NCBI RefSeq assembly: GCF_002149015.1
Contig: NZ_NGFO01000010.1
Location: forward strand, 124,687-179,654
Direction: 5' to 3'
DNA: 54,968 nucleotides
From: Gordonia lacunae
GTDB lineage: Bacteria; Actinomycetota; Actinomycetes; Mycobacteriales; Mycobacteriaceae
The notes beneath the pieces are model-generated. The model was given only the letters and a program-made list of their open reading frames with translations. It was not told the origin of the DNA and made no database searches. Positions 1 to 9,295 of the stretch are shown here, piece by piece. The position numbers and the translations under genes are program-made. Position 1 is the first letter of the stretch; each line of letters begins with the position of its first letter.

Positions 1-207
1 CTCGAAGACACCTTCCCCAACCTGCGGCGGATCCGGTTCGAACAGCCTGCCCAAGCACCACCCACACCACGCGTCATAACCCCGGCCGACAACCCCGAAC
101 GCACCCGCAGCCGACTCGACGCCAAACTGGCCCGCCGGCGAAACGAACGCGCCCGCAACAAGAGGCAACGCGAAGAACTCGATCGCCTCGACCCGCCGCC
201 CTACTGA
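1..207 (+). CDS. C-terminal fragment of a DUF222/HNH endonuclease-type (13E12 repeat) protein
   Basis: An open frame enters from the left edge and runs 68 codons to TGA at 205-207. The visible tail is proline-rich, then strongly basic (LARRRNERARNKRQREEL), and ends in DPPPY. This combination resembles the C termini of actinobacterial DUF222 proteins with an HNH nuclease domain (13E12 repeat family), which are multicopy in mycolic-acid genera. The HNH core itself would lie outside the window, so nothing catalytic can be checked. It could also be the tail of another basic DNA-binding protein. The assignment rests on tail resemblance only. Confidence 0.5.
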   Translation, partial: LEDTFPNLRRIRFEQPAQAPPTPRVITPADNPERTRSRLDAKLARRRNERARNKRQREELDRLDPPPY

Positions 208-503
208 GCCGGGAGGGCCTAGGACTCCAATCTGATGACGCGGGTTGTCAGACTTGGTAGCCTGGCGCCACGAGTTCGCCCGACCGACCGCGTATCGGGG
301 TCGCGCACGGTGGACCGGTTATGGGATGCGGTGAACGGTGCAGCGCGATAACCGATATGGGTGAAACGGACATCAGCCGGCTGGGCCGGCAATATCCTGG
401 ACCTGTGTCGCGGCTGGTGACGAAGGTGACCAGCGGTGCGTCGACAACGCAGCCAAACCCGAAGACGGCACGACGCGGCCCAGCCGCGAAAGGTGGGGTG
501 GAC
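208..503. other. Intergenic region upstream of the acyl-CoA ligase
   Basis: This 296-base stretch separates the truncated gene from the acyl-CoA ligase. The ligase frame stays open back to an ATG at 321, but codons 321-503 look unlike family N termini and a better ribosome site lies just before 504. A GC-rich hairpin can form around CAGCCGGCTGGGCCGGC near 376-392. I see no convincing promoter hexamers and no RNA gene. Confidence 0.5.
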
Positions 504-2150
504 ATGGTCTCGGTGACCGGTGCAGTCGGCACGGTGGTCGAATCGGCGCAGGACGCCTTCGGCGCGTTCAAGGTCCTGAGGCGTTCGGGTCTGGTGGACC
601 CGACGCGACCCAAGGAACTGTTGACGACGGTCAAGCGTGCCAAGATCATCGGCCCGTGCGCGGCGGCGGTGGCGCATGGCGCCGACGAGTACCCCGAGGC
701 CGGGGCGGTCGCCGATGAGCACGGCGAGCTCACCTTCGGCGAACTGAACGCACACGCGAACGCGCTCGCCAACTTCTTGCTGTCGTCGGGGATCAAGCCG
801 GGATCGGTCATCGGCGTCATCGCGCGGGACCACCGAGGTCTGTTGACCACGATGAGTGCCGCGGGCAAGGCCGGGTTCCGTCTCGCGATGATGAACACCG
901 GCTTCGGGAAGACACAGTTCGCCGAGGTGGCCGAGCGCGAGAAGATCGTCGCGATGCTCTATGACGAGGAGTTCACCGACCTCGCCGACACCCTGCCCGC
1001 CGACACCCTGCGCATCGTCACGTGGGTCGACGGCAATCGCCCGATCGGCGACGGCGTCCGGACCCTCGACGACATCGTCGACAGCGGTGACTCGTCCACT
1101 CCGCCCGAGCCGGCCGAGTGGGGCGGGCTCGTCATCCTCACCAGCGGTACCACCGGCCTGCCCAAGGGCGCTCAGCGGTCGAAGATGTCGCCGTTCGCCA
1201 GTGCCCTTCTCCTGGACCGCATTCCGATTCCGCAGCGCAGCGCCATGGTGATAGTCTCGCCGATCTTCCACTCGACCGGTTTCGCGCTGTGGGGCGTGGG
1301 GACCGCGTTGGGCAACAAAACGGTGGTGATGCGCCGGTTCGACGCCGAGAAGACCCTCGCCGCGATCGCCGAACACAAGGCCGAGGTGCTGGTCGCGGTC
1401 CCGACCATGCTGCACCGCATGGTCGCTCTCGGACCCGACGTCATCGGCAAGTACGACGTCTCGTCGCTGAAGATCATCGTGCTCGCGGGTTCCGCACTGT
1501 CGCCGACACTCTCCGAAGCAGTGCAGGACACCTTCGGCGACGTGCTCTACAACCTGTACGGCTCGACCGAGGTCGCGATCGCCACGGTCGCCCAGCCGAA
1601 AGAGCTGCGTCTGGCGCCGGGCACGGTGGGCCGCGCACCGGTCACCAGCCGGCTCGCACTGTTCGACGCCGACGGCAAGCGGATCTCCGGCACCAACGTG
1701 CGCGGACGGCTCTTCGTGCGCAACGGCGCGCCGTTCGAGGGGTACACCGACGGCCGCAACAAGGAGATCATCGACGGCTACATGTCCACCGGTGACATGG
1801 CCCGGTTCGACGAACACGGACTCCTCCACATCGACGGGCGCGACGACGACATGATCGTCTCCGGCGGCGAGAACGTCTACCCGCTCGAGGTGGAGAACCT
1901 CCTGGGCCGGCATCCCGACATCGACGACGTCGCGGTCATCGGCGTCGACGACGACGAGTACGGAAAACGGTTGCGCGCCTTCATCGTCGTCGCCGAACAC
2001 GCCAATCCGACGCCCGAGGACATCAAAGCCCACGTCAAGGGCCACCTGGCCCGGTACAAGGTGCCGCGCGACGTCGTCTTCGTCGACGACCTGCCGCGCA
2101 ACCCCACCGGCAAGCTGGTCCGCCGGCACCTGCCGACCGGGCCGCTCTGA
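504..2150 (+). CDS. Fatty acyl-CoA synthetase / fatty acyl-AMP ligase (FadD family)
   Basis: A 548-residue ANL-superfamily ligase that activates a carboxylic acid with ATP and transfers it to CoA. The P-loop-like motif LTSGTTGLPKG lies near residues 211-221, the A5 motif YGSTE near 351, the hinge segment STGDMARFDEHG near 427, and the A10 lysine in NPTGKLVRR near 537. The N terminus and the central stretch resemble mycobacterial FadD12/FadD2-type enzymes, but substrate cannot be read from sequence. I chose ATG 504 because AGGTGGGGTGG precedes it and the family N terminus begins there. An in-frame ATG at 321 would add 61 atypical residues. The stop codon TGA is also the first three bases of an intergenic repeat. 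The gene is monocistronic and convergent with pnkp. Confidence 0.88.
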   Translation: MVSVTGAVGTVVESAQDAFGAFKVLRRSGLVDPTRPKELLTTVKRAKIIGPCAAAVAHGADEYPEAGAVADEHGELTFGELNAHANALANFLLSSGIKPGSVIGVIARDHRGLLTTMSAAGKAGFRLAMMNTGFGKTQFAEVAEREKIVAMLYDEEFTDLADTLPADTLRIVTWVDGNRPIGDGVRTLDDIVDSGDSSTPPEPAEWGGLVILTSGTTGLPKGAQRSKMSPFASALLLDRIPIPQRSAMVIVSPIFHSTGFALWGVGTALGNKTVVMRRFDAEKTLAAIAEHKAEVLVAVPTMLHRMVALGPDVIGKYDVSSLKIIVLAGSALSPTLSEAVQDTFGDVLYNLYGSTEVAIATVAQPKELRLAPGTVGRAPVTSRLALFDADGKRISGTNVRGRLFVRNGAPFEGYTDGRNKEIIDGYMSTGDMARFDEHGLLHIDGRDDDMIVSGGENVYPLEVENLLGRHPDIDDVAVIGVDDDEYGKRLRAFIVVAEHANPTPEDIKAHVKGHLARYKVPRDVVFVDDLPRNPTGKLVRRHLPTGPL

Positions 2151-2276
2151 CCCTTCGTGGCTCGTCGCTTGCGCTCCTCGCACCTCAGGGAGCGGAGGGG
2201 CGGTCGCTTGCGCTCCTCGCACCTCAGGGAGCGGAGGGGCGGTCGCTTGCGCTCCTCGCACCTCAGGGAGCGGGGG
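2148..2276. repeat. Intergenic repeat, three tandem 39-bp units
   Basis: After a leader TGACCCTTCGTGG (2148-2160), a unit beginning GCTTGCGCTCCTCGCACCTC starts at 2167, 2206 and 2245, giving three nearly identical 39-bp copies. It lies between the convergent fadD and pnkp genes, and its leader supplies the fadD stop codon. Related sequence occurs at 6229-6312 and 44043-44214. Each unit contains CTCAGGGAGCGGAGG. There are no unique spacers, so it is not a CRISPR array. Confidence 0.9.
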
Positions 2277-4769
2277 TCACAGCCGCGGATCGACGGCCTC
2301 TGACTCCATCGCGAGGACGCCGAACACGCACTGGTGGACGCGCCACACCGGTTCGCCGGCCGCTGAGCGGCGGAGTGCTTCGAGTCCCAGCGCGTACTCG
2401 CGCAGCGCCATCGACCGTTTCAGACGGAGGTTGCGGTTCTTGAGACGGGACAGGGTCGACGGATCGGTGTAGTCGGGACCGTAGATGATCCGGAGGTACT
2501 CGCGCCCGCGGACCTTGAGTCCCGGCTGTACGAGGCCCTTGGGTCCGCGCACGAGATTGGCGAGCGGCTTGACGACCATGCCTTCGCCACCACGGGCGGT
2601 GAGGGCTTCCCACCAGGACACGCCGGCCGCGCGCGACGATTCCGCGGTGGTCTCCACGACGACGCGCCGGGTGGTCCGGAAGAGCTCCGGATCCACCGCG
2701 ACCAGGCGGTCGGCGATGTCGAGGTGCCACTGGTGGTCTCGGGTCTCATACGTCTCGGCCTCTCCGGCGAGGACCTGGAAGGGCGCCACCTGCACACCCA
2801 ACGGTGACGCGATCGGTTGAACGTGGTGGCGATAGGAATCGACGAAGAGGTCGGCGTTCACGGCGCGCACCCGGGTCCTCGCGAGTAGATCGCCGACGTC
2901 CGCGCCTCGCGCCGCCGCAGCCGTCAGTACGTCGATCGTGGCCGGCAACGCGGATGTCGCCGCGGCCCCGACCCTGGCGTACTGGCCACGAATCATGGCC
3001 TCCGCCTTCGCAGTCCACGGCAGTATCTCGGCATCGACGAGGAGGTGTGCGGTGTCGAGTTCCGCCCACAGGCCCGCGGCAGCGACGGCCTCGGCGATCC
3101 GCGACAGCACTTCCGTCTGCCGTTGATCGGAGAAGAAGGCGCGTCCGGTCCGCGAATGAACGGAGCCGGACCCGTCGCTCGTCACCCGGATGACGGCGCG
3201 GGACCCCATGTGCTTCTCCTCGCAGATGACCCGACCGACGGAGTGCTTCGCGTAGTGGTCGAACGCCTGATCCGGGTGCTCCAGGAATTCGTCGCGCGAC
3301 GAACTGTCCACCGGCGACATCGTCGGCGGGAGGTACCGCAACTCGGCCGGCGGGATCGCGAACCTGCTCATCACCTCCAGTGCGCCCGCGGCGGTCTCGT
3401 CGCGCAACGAGACACGGCCCAGGTGATGGGTGTCGATGACGCGGTGCCCGAGGACGTCGCTCAGCGCCAGCACCTCTGGGCGACGCGATGGCGCGACCAG
3501 GGGGCGGACGGGTTGGTAGTACGTCGCCCGTGCCGGTACCGAGACCACCTCTCGCTCGGGGTACCGGAGCGCCGTCAGGCTGCCCCCGAAGACGCATCCC
3601 GTGTCCAGGCACATCGTGTTGTTGATCCACTCCGTCTCGGGTACCGGGGTGTGCCCGTACAAGACCGTTGCGGCACCGCGATATTCGTCGGCCCACGGGT
3701 AACGGATGGGCAGGCCGAACTCGTCGGTCTCACCGCTGGTGTCCCCGTACAGGGCGAACGCCCGCACCCGGCCGGACGCCCGGCCGTGGTACTTCTCCGC
3801 GAGCCCTGCGTGTGCGACGACGAGTCTGCCGTCATCGAGCACGTAATGGGCGACGAGGCTGTCGCAGAACCGGCGCACCTCGGCGACGAACGCATCGTCC
3901 TCGCTCGCCAACTGGTCCAGGGTCTCCTGCAGGCCGTGGGTGGCTTTGACGTTCCCGCGACCGAGTGCACGAACGAGTTTCGCCTCGTGGTTTCCCGACA
4001 CGCACAAGGCATTACCGCTCGCGACCATGCCCATCACCAGCCGAAGAGTGCCCGCGGAGTCCGGGCCGCGATCGACCAGATCGCCGACGAAGACTGCTCG
4101 GCGACCACCCGGATGAACGGCGTCCACAGCGCGGCCGTCGCCGCGGTGGATCACGTATCCCAGGCGTTCGAGCAGGACCTCCAGCTCGTCGCGACACCCG
4201 TGCACGTCGCCGATGACATCGAACGGACCGTGCTCGTGTCGCCGGTCGTTGAACAGGCGCGTCCGCACGATCGACGCCGAGGCAACGGCCTCCGGTGAGT
4301 CCAGGACGTGGATCGTGCGGAAACCCTCATGCTTCAGACTGCGCATCGACCGACGCAGCTGGTCGTGCTGACGCTTGACGACATGCGCGCCGAAGTCCCG
4401 ATCCGGCCGAGAAGCATTGCGCTCCACCGCCAGCGCGACCGGGAGGTCGAGGACGATCGCCACCGGGAGCACATCGTGATCCTTGGCCAGTGCCAGCAGC
4501 GACCCGCGTGCCGAGGCCTGCACGTTGGTGGCGTCGACGACGGTCAGCCGGCCGCGATCGAGCCGCTTGCCGGCAATGTACTCGAGCAAGCCGAACGCGT
4601 CTGATGTCGCCGCTTGATCATTCGGGTCATCGGAGATCATCGCCCGACACTCGTCGCTCGACACGACCTCGGTCGGAAGGAAGTGGGTGGCCGCGAACAC
4701 GGACTTGCCGGAGCCGCTCGTCCCGACCAGGACGACCAGGGACAGTTCCGGAATGGTCAACTCGGTCAT
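2277..4769 (-). CDS. pnkp: Polynucleotide kinase-phosphatase-ligase Pnkp (RNA repair)
   Basis: An 830-residue end-healing and sealing enzyme with three catalytic modules. The N-terminal 5'-OH kinase has P-loop GTSGSGKS at residues 16-23. The central metallophosphoesterase has GDVHGC near 185, GDLVDRGPDS near 226 and GNHE near 260, and removes 2',3'-cyclic phosphate or 3'-phosphate. The C-terminal adenylyltransferase has the nucleotidyl lysine in EEKHMGSR near 517. Length and order match bacterial Pnkp as studied in Clostridium thermocellum. The ATG at 4769 overlaps the hen1 stop as ATGA, so the two are translationally coupled. Pnkp ligase-like domains of this class need the Hen1 partner to seal RNA, and that partner is the upstream gene. 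The stop lies immediately beside the 39-bp repeats. Confidence 0.95.
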   Translation of the reverse strand: MTELTIPELSLVVLVGTSGSGKSVFAATHFLPTEVVSSDECRAMISDDPNDQAATSDAFGLLEYIAGKRLDRGRLTVVDATNVQASARGSLLALAKDHDVLPVAIVLDLPVALAVERNASRPDRDFGAHVVKRQHDQLRRSMRSLKHEGFRTIHVLDSPEAVASASIVRTRLFNDRRHEHGPFDVIGDVHGCRDELEVLLERLGYVIHRGDGRAVDAVHPGGRRAVFVGDLVDRGPDSAGTLRLVMGMVASGNALCVSGNHEAKLVRALGRGNVKATHGLQETLDQLASEDDAFVAEVRRFCDSLVAHYVLDDGRLVVAHAGLAEKYHGRASGRVRAFALYGDTSGETDEFGLPIRYPWADEYRGAATVLYGHTPVPETEWINNTMCLDTGCVFGGSLTALRYPEREVVSVPARATYYQPVRPLVAPSRRPEVLALSDVLGHRVIDTHHLGRVSLRDETAAGALEVMSRFAIPPAELRYLPPTMSPVDSSSRDEFLEHPDQAFDHYAKHSVGRVICEEKHMGSRAVIRVTSDGSGSVHSRTGRAFFSDQRQTEVLSRIAEAVAAAGLWAELDTAHLLVDAEILPWTAKAEAMIRGQYARVGAAATSALPATIDVLTAAAARGADVGDLLARTRVRAVNADLFVDSYRHHVQPIASPLGVQVAPFQVLAGEAETYETRDHQWHLDIADRLVAVDPELFRTTRRVVVETTAESSRAAGVSWWEALTARGGEGMVVKPLANLVRGPKGLVQPGLKVRGREYLRIIYGPDYTDPSTLSRLKNRNLRLKRSMALREYALGLEALRRSAAGEPVWRVHQCVFGVLAMESEAVDPRL

Positions 4770-6175
4770 GCCGTTTCCTCCGTCGTCAGTTCGGTGAACA
4801 CGGCCATCTGCGTCGGCGACCCCAGATCCTCGTCGTGCTCGCCCACGGACCGGAGATCGACGGTGTACCCGTAGAACTCGCCCACCGAGCGGGACCAGAT
4901 CTCGAACTCCCCCCGGGTCCACTCGAAACGGTGGTCGGGGTGTCGGAAGCCGCCGGCGACCAGAGCCGGATACCGCACGTTGTACTCGCTGTTGGGTGTC
5001 GTGACGACGACCCGGCGAGGCCGCATCGTCCCGAAGACGTTGTCGACGACCGCCGGGAGCCGCGGTGGATCGATGTGTTCGATGACCTCCATGAGAATCG
5101 CCAGATCAAGGCCGTTGAGTCGATCGTCCTCATACTGCAGCGACGACAGCAGCAATGTCAGGCGCTCTGATTGACGCTCGGTCATCCGGTCGACATGCAA
5201 CCGCTTGGCCGCCTTGGACAGCGACGAGTCGGACACGTCTGTGCCGATCACCCTTGTCACGCCGCGCACTTCGAGCAGCGCACCGAGCAGCGCTCCCGCC
5301 CCACATCCGAGGTCGACGACCGTCGTCGGACGGAACTCCCGTACGACGTCGAGGACCGCATCGTGCCGCAACCGCACCAACGGGCGCGAGACGTCGGGTT
5401 CGGTCTCCTCCGCAGCCTCCTCGACCGGTCGGTCGTCCAGCTCGACGAGCCGTTGCGTGGCAGCGTCTTTCAGTCCGCGCTGGTGGACCAGGTAGCGATG
5501 GGTGATCAGCTCCCTCTCCGGGTGGGCGGCCAGCCATCCCGATCCGGCGCGGACGAGTTTGTCCACCTCGTCGTCGCCGACCCAGTAGTGCTTGGCGTCA
5601 TCGAGTACCGGCAGCAGGACGTAGAGGTGATTGAGGGCGTCCGCCAGCCGAAGCGTGCCGACCAGGGACAAGGACACCAGGGGCGCAGGCCCCCAGTCGG
5701 GCCGAGTGGCATCCAACGCGATCGTCTCGGCGGTGACGGCCCACCCCATGGGTTCGAACAACCGGCGCACCAGGGCGGGGTCGCCCGGGACCACGGGGAG
5801 GGCGATCGTGAGATCCAACTCCGAATCCGCGAGCTCTTCCCGATGCGCGCAGCGTCCGTGCAAGGCGGACCGGAACACCTTCCCCATCGCGACCGCCAGC
5901 AACGACGACGCGACGTACGGGCGGTCATTCACGTACTGGCCCAGCGCGAACCCGTCCCGCGCACCCGAACGCCCTCGCACCAGCGCAACCGGATCGACCT
6001 CGACGACCATCGCGGCCGTGCACCGATCGTCGCCGACCTCGGGGTAGAAGACATGCGCCGTGCCACCGTATACATCGAACGGCTGCACCTTCGCCGGATG
6101 CTTGTGCAGCAGAAAGCCCAGATCGCTCGGTGTTTCGAGGGTCGACGAACGGTCGGCGGAGATGGTCAACAGCAT
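4766..6175 (-). CDS. hen1: 3'-terminal RNA ribose 2'-O-methyltransferase Hen1
   Basis: A 469-residue partner of Pnkp that methylates the 2'-OH of the 3'-terminal nucleotide at a broken RNA end, so that a repaired RNA resists re-cleavage. The first half is the bacterial Hen1 N-terminal domain, which supports ligation by Pnkp. The second half is a SAM methyltransferase with VVDLGCGAGALL near residue 283. Metal ligands typical of Hen1 are visible: the glutamates in EVIEH near 361 and histidines in HPDHRFEW near 410. The TGA stop overlaps the pnkp ATG by 4 bp. I see no toxin gene adjacent, so the damaging nuclease is not evident here. Confidence 0.95.
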   Translation of the reverse strand: MLLTISADRSSTLETPSDLGFLLHKHPAKVQPFDVYGGTAHVFYPEVGDDRCTAAMVVEVDPVALVRGRSGARDGFALGQYVNDRPYVASSLLAVAMGKVFRSALHGRCAHREELADSELDLTIALPVVPGDPALVRRLFEPMGWAVTAETIALDATRPDWGPAPLVSLSLVGTLRLADALNHLYVLLPVLDDAKHYWVGDDEVDKLVRAGSGWLAAHPERELITHRYLVHQRGLKDAATQRLVELDDRPVEEAAEETEPDVSRPLVRLRHDAVLDVVREFRPTTVVDLGCGAGALLGALLEVRGVTRVIGTDVSDSSLSKAAKRLHVDRMTERQSERLTLLLSSLQYEDDRLNGLDLAILMEVIEHIDPPRLPAVVDNVFGTMRPRRVVVTTPNSEYNVRYPALVAGGFRHPDHRFEWTRGEFEIWSRSVGEFYGYTVDLRSVGEHDEDLGSPTQMAVFTELTTEETA

Positions 6176-6228
6176 CAGGACAGTCTGACCGACCTTCGAT
6201 CGTCAGGAAACAGGTTTCTCGGCGAGCC

Positions 6229-6312
6229 GCCCTTCGAGGCTCGCTCCGCTCGCACCTCAGGGAGCGGAGGGCGGTTGCTTGCGCTCCTGCACCTCAGGGA
6301 GCGGAGGGCGGC
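6229..6312. repeat. Intergenic repeat, second locus, running into the cinA 3' end
   Basis: The CCCTTCGAGG leader is followed by two partial units, each ending CTCAGGGAGCGGAGGGCGG. On the minus strand the last unit encodes the final residues of CinA (PPSAP) and its TGA stop at 6294-6296, so the repeat has replaced or extended the native C terminus. The locus lies between hen1 and cinA, both on the minus strand. Confidence 0.85.
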
Positions 6313-7613
6313 GCCGGGTGGGTCTGCGGTTCCCTCGGATCAGCGTCGCGGAGCGCGCGCACGACGAGATGCAGTGCGGCGGTTGTGGTCAACGACCGGA
6401 CGCGCTCGCGGTCGCCGGGGAACCTGCGGGTGACCGTGACCGTTGGCCGACCGCGGAGGGCCACGCCGAAACACACGGTCCCGACCGGCTTCGTCTCGGT
6501 TCCCCCGCCGGGACCGGCCACACCGGTGGTCGAGACTGCGATGTCGGTGCCGAATCGGGTGAGCGCACCCTCGGCCATCGCGGCGGCGACCTCCACACTG
6601 ACGGCTCCGTGCGTGGCGATCAGTTCGGCCGGGACGTCGAGCAGATCCGACTTGGCGTCGTTGGAGTACGAGACGACACCGCCCATCACGTAGGCCGACG
6701 AGCCGGGCCGGTCGGTCAACCGGGCCGCGACGAGTCCGCCGGTGCACGACTCGGCGGTCGAGATCAGCCTCCCGTCCAGCGCGGCGACCAGCTGATCGTC
6801 GACCGTGGAACCGTCGGTCGAGAAGATCTGCCGCCCATGGTGTTCGACGAGGAGGTCGAGTAGGGCGTCGTAGACCGGCGCGTCTGCGGCGGCGAATCGG
6901 GTCACCATGTCGAGCTCGCCTCGCCGCAGGCAGGTGGTGATCTCGAGTCGTTCGAAGGCGGGGATCGCGGTCTCCGCGGTCCGGAGCGTCTCGGCGAGTT
7001 CGGCTTCGAGGAGGCCGTAGGCGCGGATGGTGGCCTGCCGGAGGTCGTCGGCGCGGGACAGGACGTCGGCGACCGCCGCGGTGGCGATCGCGGTCGGCCA
7101 CATGGCCTGGAGTTCGCCGGGTGGGCCGGGCAGGACGACGATCGTCGGCACACCGGCGGCAGCGGGGATGACGACACCCGGAGCGGTGCCGGTCGGCGGT
7201 ACCGGAGCCGCACCGACCGGGACGAGCGCCTGCTTGCGGATGCCCGCTCTCGTCGGGCCGGATTCGACGTCGAAACCGACCCCGCGCCAGCGCTGGATGA
7301 TCGCGGCGATGTGTTCTTCGAGCCCGGGATCGAGGAGCAGTTCGCGGCCGCAGAACTCGGCGACGGTGGCCACGGTCAGGTCATCCGCGGTGGGACCGAG
7401 CCCGCCGCTGGTGACGATGAGATCCACGTGCTGCTCGGCGAGGAAGCGCAGTTGGGCGGTGAGGTCGGCGGGCCGGTCGCCGCAGATCGTGATGTGGGCG
7501 ACGTCCACCCCGAGTTCGAGGAGTTCCTCGGACAGCCAGGGTCCGTTCTGGTCGGCGATCCGGCCGGTCAGGACCTCGGTTCCGGTGACCACGATTCCTG
7601 CGCGCACACTCAC
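6294..7613 (-). CDS. cinA: CinA: competence/damage-inducible protein with nicotinamide-nucleotide amidase domain
   Basis: A 439-residue protein in the standard CinA arrangement. The N-terminal MoaB/MogA-like (MoCF biosynthesis) fold starts with [13 protein letters not shown] and carries [11 protein letters not shown]. The C-terminal CinA/PncC domain has [15 protein letters not shown] and [17 protein letters not shown], which hydrolyses nicotinamide mononucleotide to nicotinate mononucleotide in pyridine-nucleotide salvage. The start at 7613 opens directly on the conserved N terminus. The last five codons and the stop are supplied by the intergenic repeat. The catalase upstream is on the same strand but is separated by a hairpin terminator. 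Confidence 0.93.
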   Translation of the reverse strand: MSVRAGIVVTGTEVLTGRIADQNGPWLSEELLELGVDVAHITICGDRPADLTAQLRFLAEQHVDLIVTSGGLGPTADDLTVATVAEFCGRELLLDPGLEEHIAAIIQRWRGVGFDVESGPTRAGIRKQALVPVGAAPVPPTGTAPGVVIPAAAGVPTIVVLPGPPGELQAMWPTAIATAAVADVLSRADDLRQATIRAYGLLEAELAETLRTAETAIPAFERLEITTCLRRGELDMVTRFAAADAPVYDALLDLLVEHHGRQIFSTDGSTVDDQLVAALDGRLISTAESCTGGLVAARLTDRPGSSAYVMGGVVSYSNDAKSDLLDVPAELIATHGAVSVEVAAAMAEGALTRFGTDIAVSTTGVAGPGGGTETKPVGTVCFGVALRGRPTVTVTRRFPGDRERVRSLTTTAALHLVVRALRDADPREPQTHPAPPSAP

Positions 7614-7640
7614 GGCACCGAGCCTAGTGGTACCGACGCA

Positions 7641-7668
7641 GAACGCGCCCCCGTCAGAGGGCGCGTTC
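7641..7668 (-). terminator. Hairpin terminator downstream of catalase
   Basis: The arms GAACGCGCCC (7641-7650) and GGGCGCGTTC (7659-7668) form a perfect 10-bp stem around an 8-nt loop. It sits 22 bases past the catalase stop and 28 bases before the cinA start, so it should stop catalase transcripts. There is no clear U-run, as is usual for high-GC actinobacteria. Confidence 0.75.
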
Positions 7669-7689
7669 CACGGTTCGGCGAGAAAAAGG

Positions 7690-9222
7690 TCAGGCCTTCT
7701 CGGCCTTGGCCTTCTCCTGCATGGACGAGCGTGCCGGGTTGGCCTGATCGTCCTTCTTGGGGTCGGATTCGTCCTGCTTCTCGGTCACCCCGGACTTGAT
7801 CCGTGCACCGATGTCGGGGTCGACGCGGTGCCAGTACTCGAACGCCCGCTGCAGGATCGGCTCGGACACGCCGTTGAGGAGGTGCCCGACGACGTTGTCC
7901 ACGAAGCGTTCACGCTGGTCGTCGTCGAAGACCTCGCGGACCAGGGTGCCCGCCTGACCCCAGTCGTCGTCCTCGGGGTGATCGACGTAGGCGCTACGCA
8001 GGATCTCCCCGTTCGCGGCCCACTGCGGTTCGCCCTGGCCGGGATAGAGCGCGGACGGCCCGCCCTTCGAGTTCGGGGCGTACACCGGGTCGGGGACGTT
8101 GTGAATCCGCATCGCGCCGTCCTTGGAGTACGAGTGGACCTCGTTGGTCGGCGCGTTCACCGGGATCTGCTTGTAGTTGCCGCCGATCCGGTGGCGGTGG
8201 GCGTCGGCATAGGAGAAGACGCGCGCGAGCAGCATGCGGTCGGGGCTGAAACCGATGCCCGGCACGACGTTGTTGGGCTCGAACGCCGCCTGCTCGATCT
8301 GCGTGTGGTGATCCACCGGGTTCGTGTGCAGGGTCATCTTGCCGACCTCGATGAGCGGGTAGTCGCCGTGCGGCCACACCTTGGTCAGGTCGAACGGGTT
8401 GAACCGGTAGCTCACCGCATCGTCGAAGGGCATGAGCTGCACCTTGAGCGTCCAGCTCGGATGATTGCCTGCGGCGATGTTCTCGAACAGGTCCCGAGTG
8501 TGGAAATCGGTGTCGGCGGCGGCCATCTGGTCGGCTTCGTGCTGGGTGAGATGCTCGACGCCCTGATCGGACTTGAAATGGTACTTCACCCAATGCTTCA
8601 CGCCTTCGGCGTTGACCCACAGATAGGTGTGGGAGGTGTAACCGTTCATGTGGCGCCAGGTCTTGGGAATGCCGCGGTCGCCCATCAGCCAGGTGACCTG
8701 GTGGGCGGACTCCGGAGAGAGCGTCCAGAAGTCCCACTGCATGTCGTGGTCGCGAAGGTTGTTGTCCTGTCGGCGTTTCTGCGAACGGATGAAGTGCTGG
8801 AACTTCATCGGATCCTTGACGAAGAAGACCGGCGTGTTGTTGCCGACCATGTCGTAGATGCCTTCGGACGTGTAGAACTTCAGTGCGAAACCGCGCGGGT
8901 CACGCCAGGTGTCCGGGCTACCGCGCTCGCCCGCGACCGTCGAGAACCGCGCCACCATCTCGGTTTTCACGCCGGGCTGGAACAGCGCCGCGCATGTGTA
9001 GGCCGAGATGTCTTGTGTGGTCTCGAAGGTGCCGAACGCGCCGCTGCCCTTGGCATGTGGCTGGCGTTCGGGGATCCGCTCGCGGTTGAACTGCGCCATC
9101 TGCTCGATCAGGTAGTGATCGTGCAGGACGATCGGGCCGCCGGCGCCGACGGTCAAGGAGTGTTCGTCACTCCCGGCCGGTGCGCCCGAATCCCGGGTGG
9201 TGAACAGAGAATCGTCGGACAT
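7690..9222 (-). CDS. katA: Monofunctional haem catalase (KatA, small-subunit clade)
   Basis: A 510-residue catalase that dismutates hydrogen peroxide in the cytoplasm. The catalytic histidine is in ERQPHAKG at residue 56, the distal asparagine in [10 protein letters not shown], and the proximal haem-ligand tyrosine in [13 protein letters not shown] near residue 339. Length fits clade 3 catalases. The C terminus is a charged Lys/Asp-rich tail (KDDQANP to KAKAEKA). ATG 9222 is preceded by CGGAGGCGAT, a good ribosome site. It is followed by a hairpin at 7641-7668. Only 73 bases separate it from the CoA-transferase stop upstream, and I see no catalase-linked Fur-type regulator gene beside it. Confidence 0.96.
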   Translation of the reverse strand: MSDDSLFTTRDSGAPAGSDEHSLTVGAGGPIVLHDHYLIEQMAQFNRERIPERQPHAKGSGAFGTFETTQDISAYTCAALFQPGVKTEMVARFSTVAGERGSPDTWRDPRGFALKFYTSEGIYDMVGNNTPVFFVKDPMKFQHFIRSQKRRQDNNLRDHDMQWDFWTLSPESAHQVTWLMGDRGIPKTWRHMNGYTSHTYLWVNAEGVKHWVKYHFKSDQGVEHLTQHEADQMAAADTDFHTRDLFENIAAGNHPSWTLKVQLMPFDDAVSYRFNPFDLTKVWPHGDYPLIEVGKMTLHTNPVDHHTQIEQAAFEPNNVVPGIGFSPDRMLLARVFSYADAHRHRIGGNYKQIPVNAPTNEVHSYSKDGAMRIHNVPDPVYAPNSKGGPSALYPGQGEPQWAANGEILRSAYVDHPEDDDWGQAGTLVREVFDDDQRERFVDNVVGHLLNGVSEPILQRAFEYWHRVDPDIGARIKSGVTEKQDESDPKKDDQANPARSSMQEKAKAEKA

Positions 9223-9295
9223 ATCGCCTCCGAGAGGTCGTCGTATCCGTGCATGAACAACGGGACCCGAGGGCTGCAGGTCCGTTCCGCCGATC

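Noticed and set aside
321..503. Extended N terminus of the acyl-CoA ligase
   Set aside because: These codons do not look like family sequence, and ATG 504 has a much better ribosome site.
219..2261. Open frame of 680 codons on the minus strand opposite the acyl-CoA ligase
   Set aside because: The sequence mirrors the ligase in another frame and its N-terminal repeats come from the 39-bp intergenic units.
2148..2276. CRISPR array
   Set aside because: The 39-bp units are directly tandem with no unique spacers and there are no cas genes.
3045..4298. Open frame of 417 codons opposite pnkp
   Set aside because: Pnkp has all catalytic motifs on the other strand; this frame has none.
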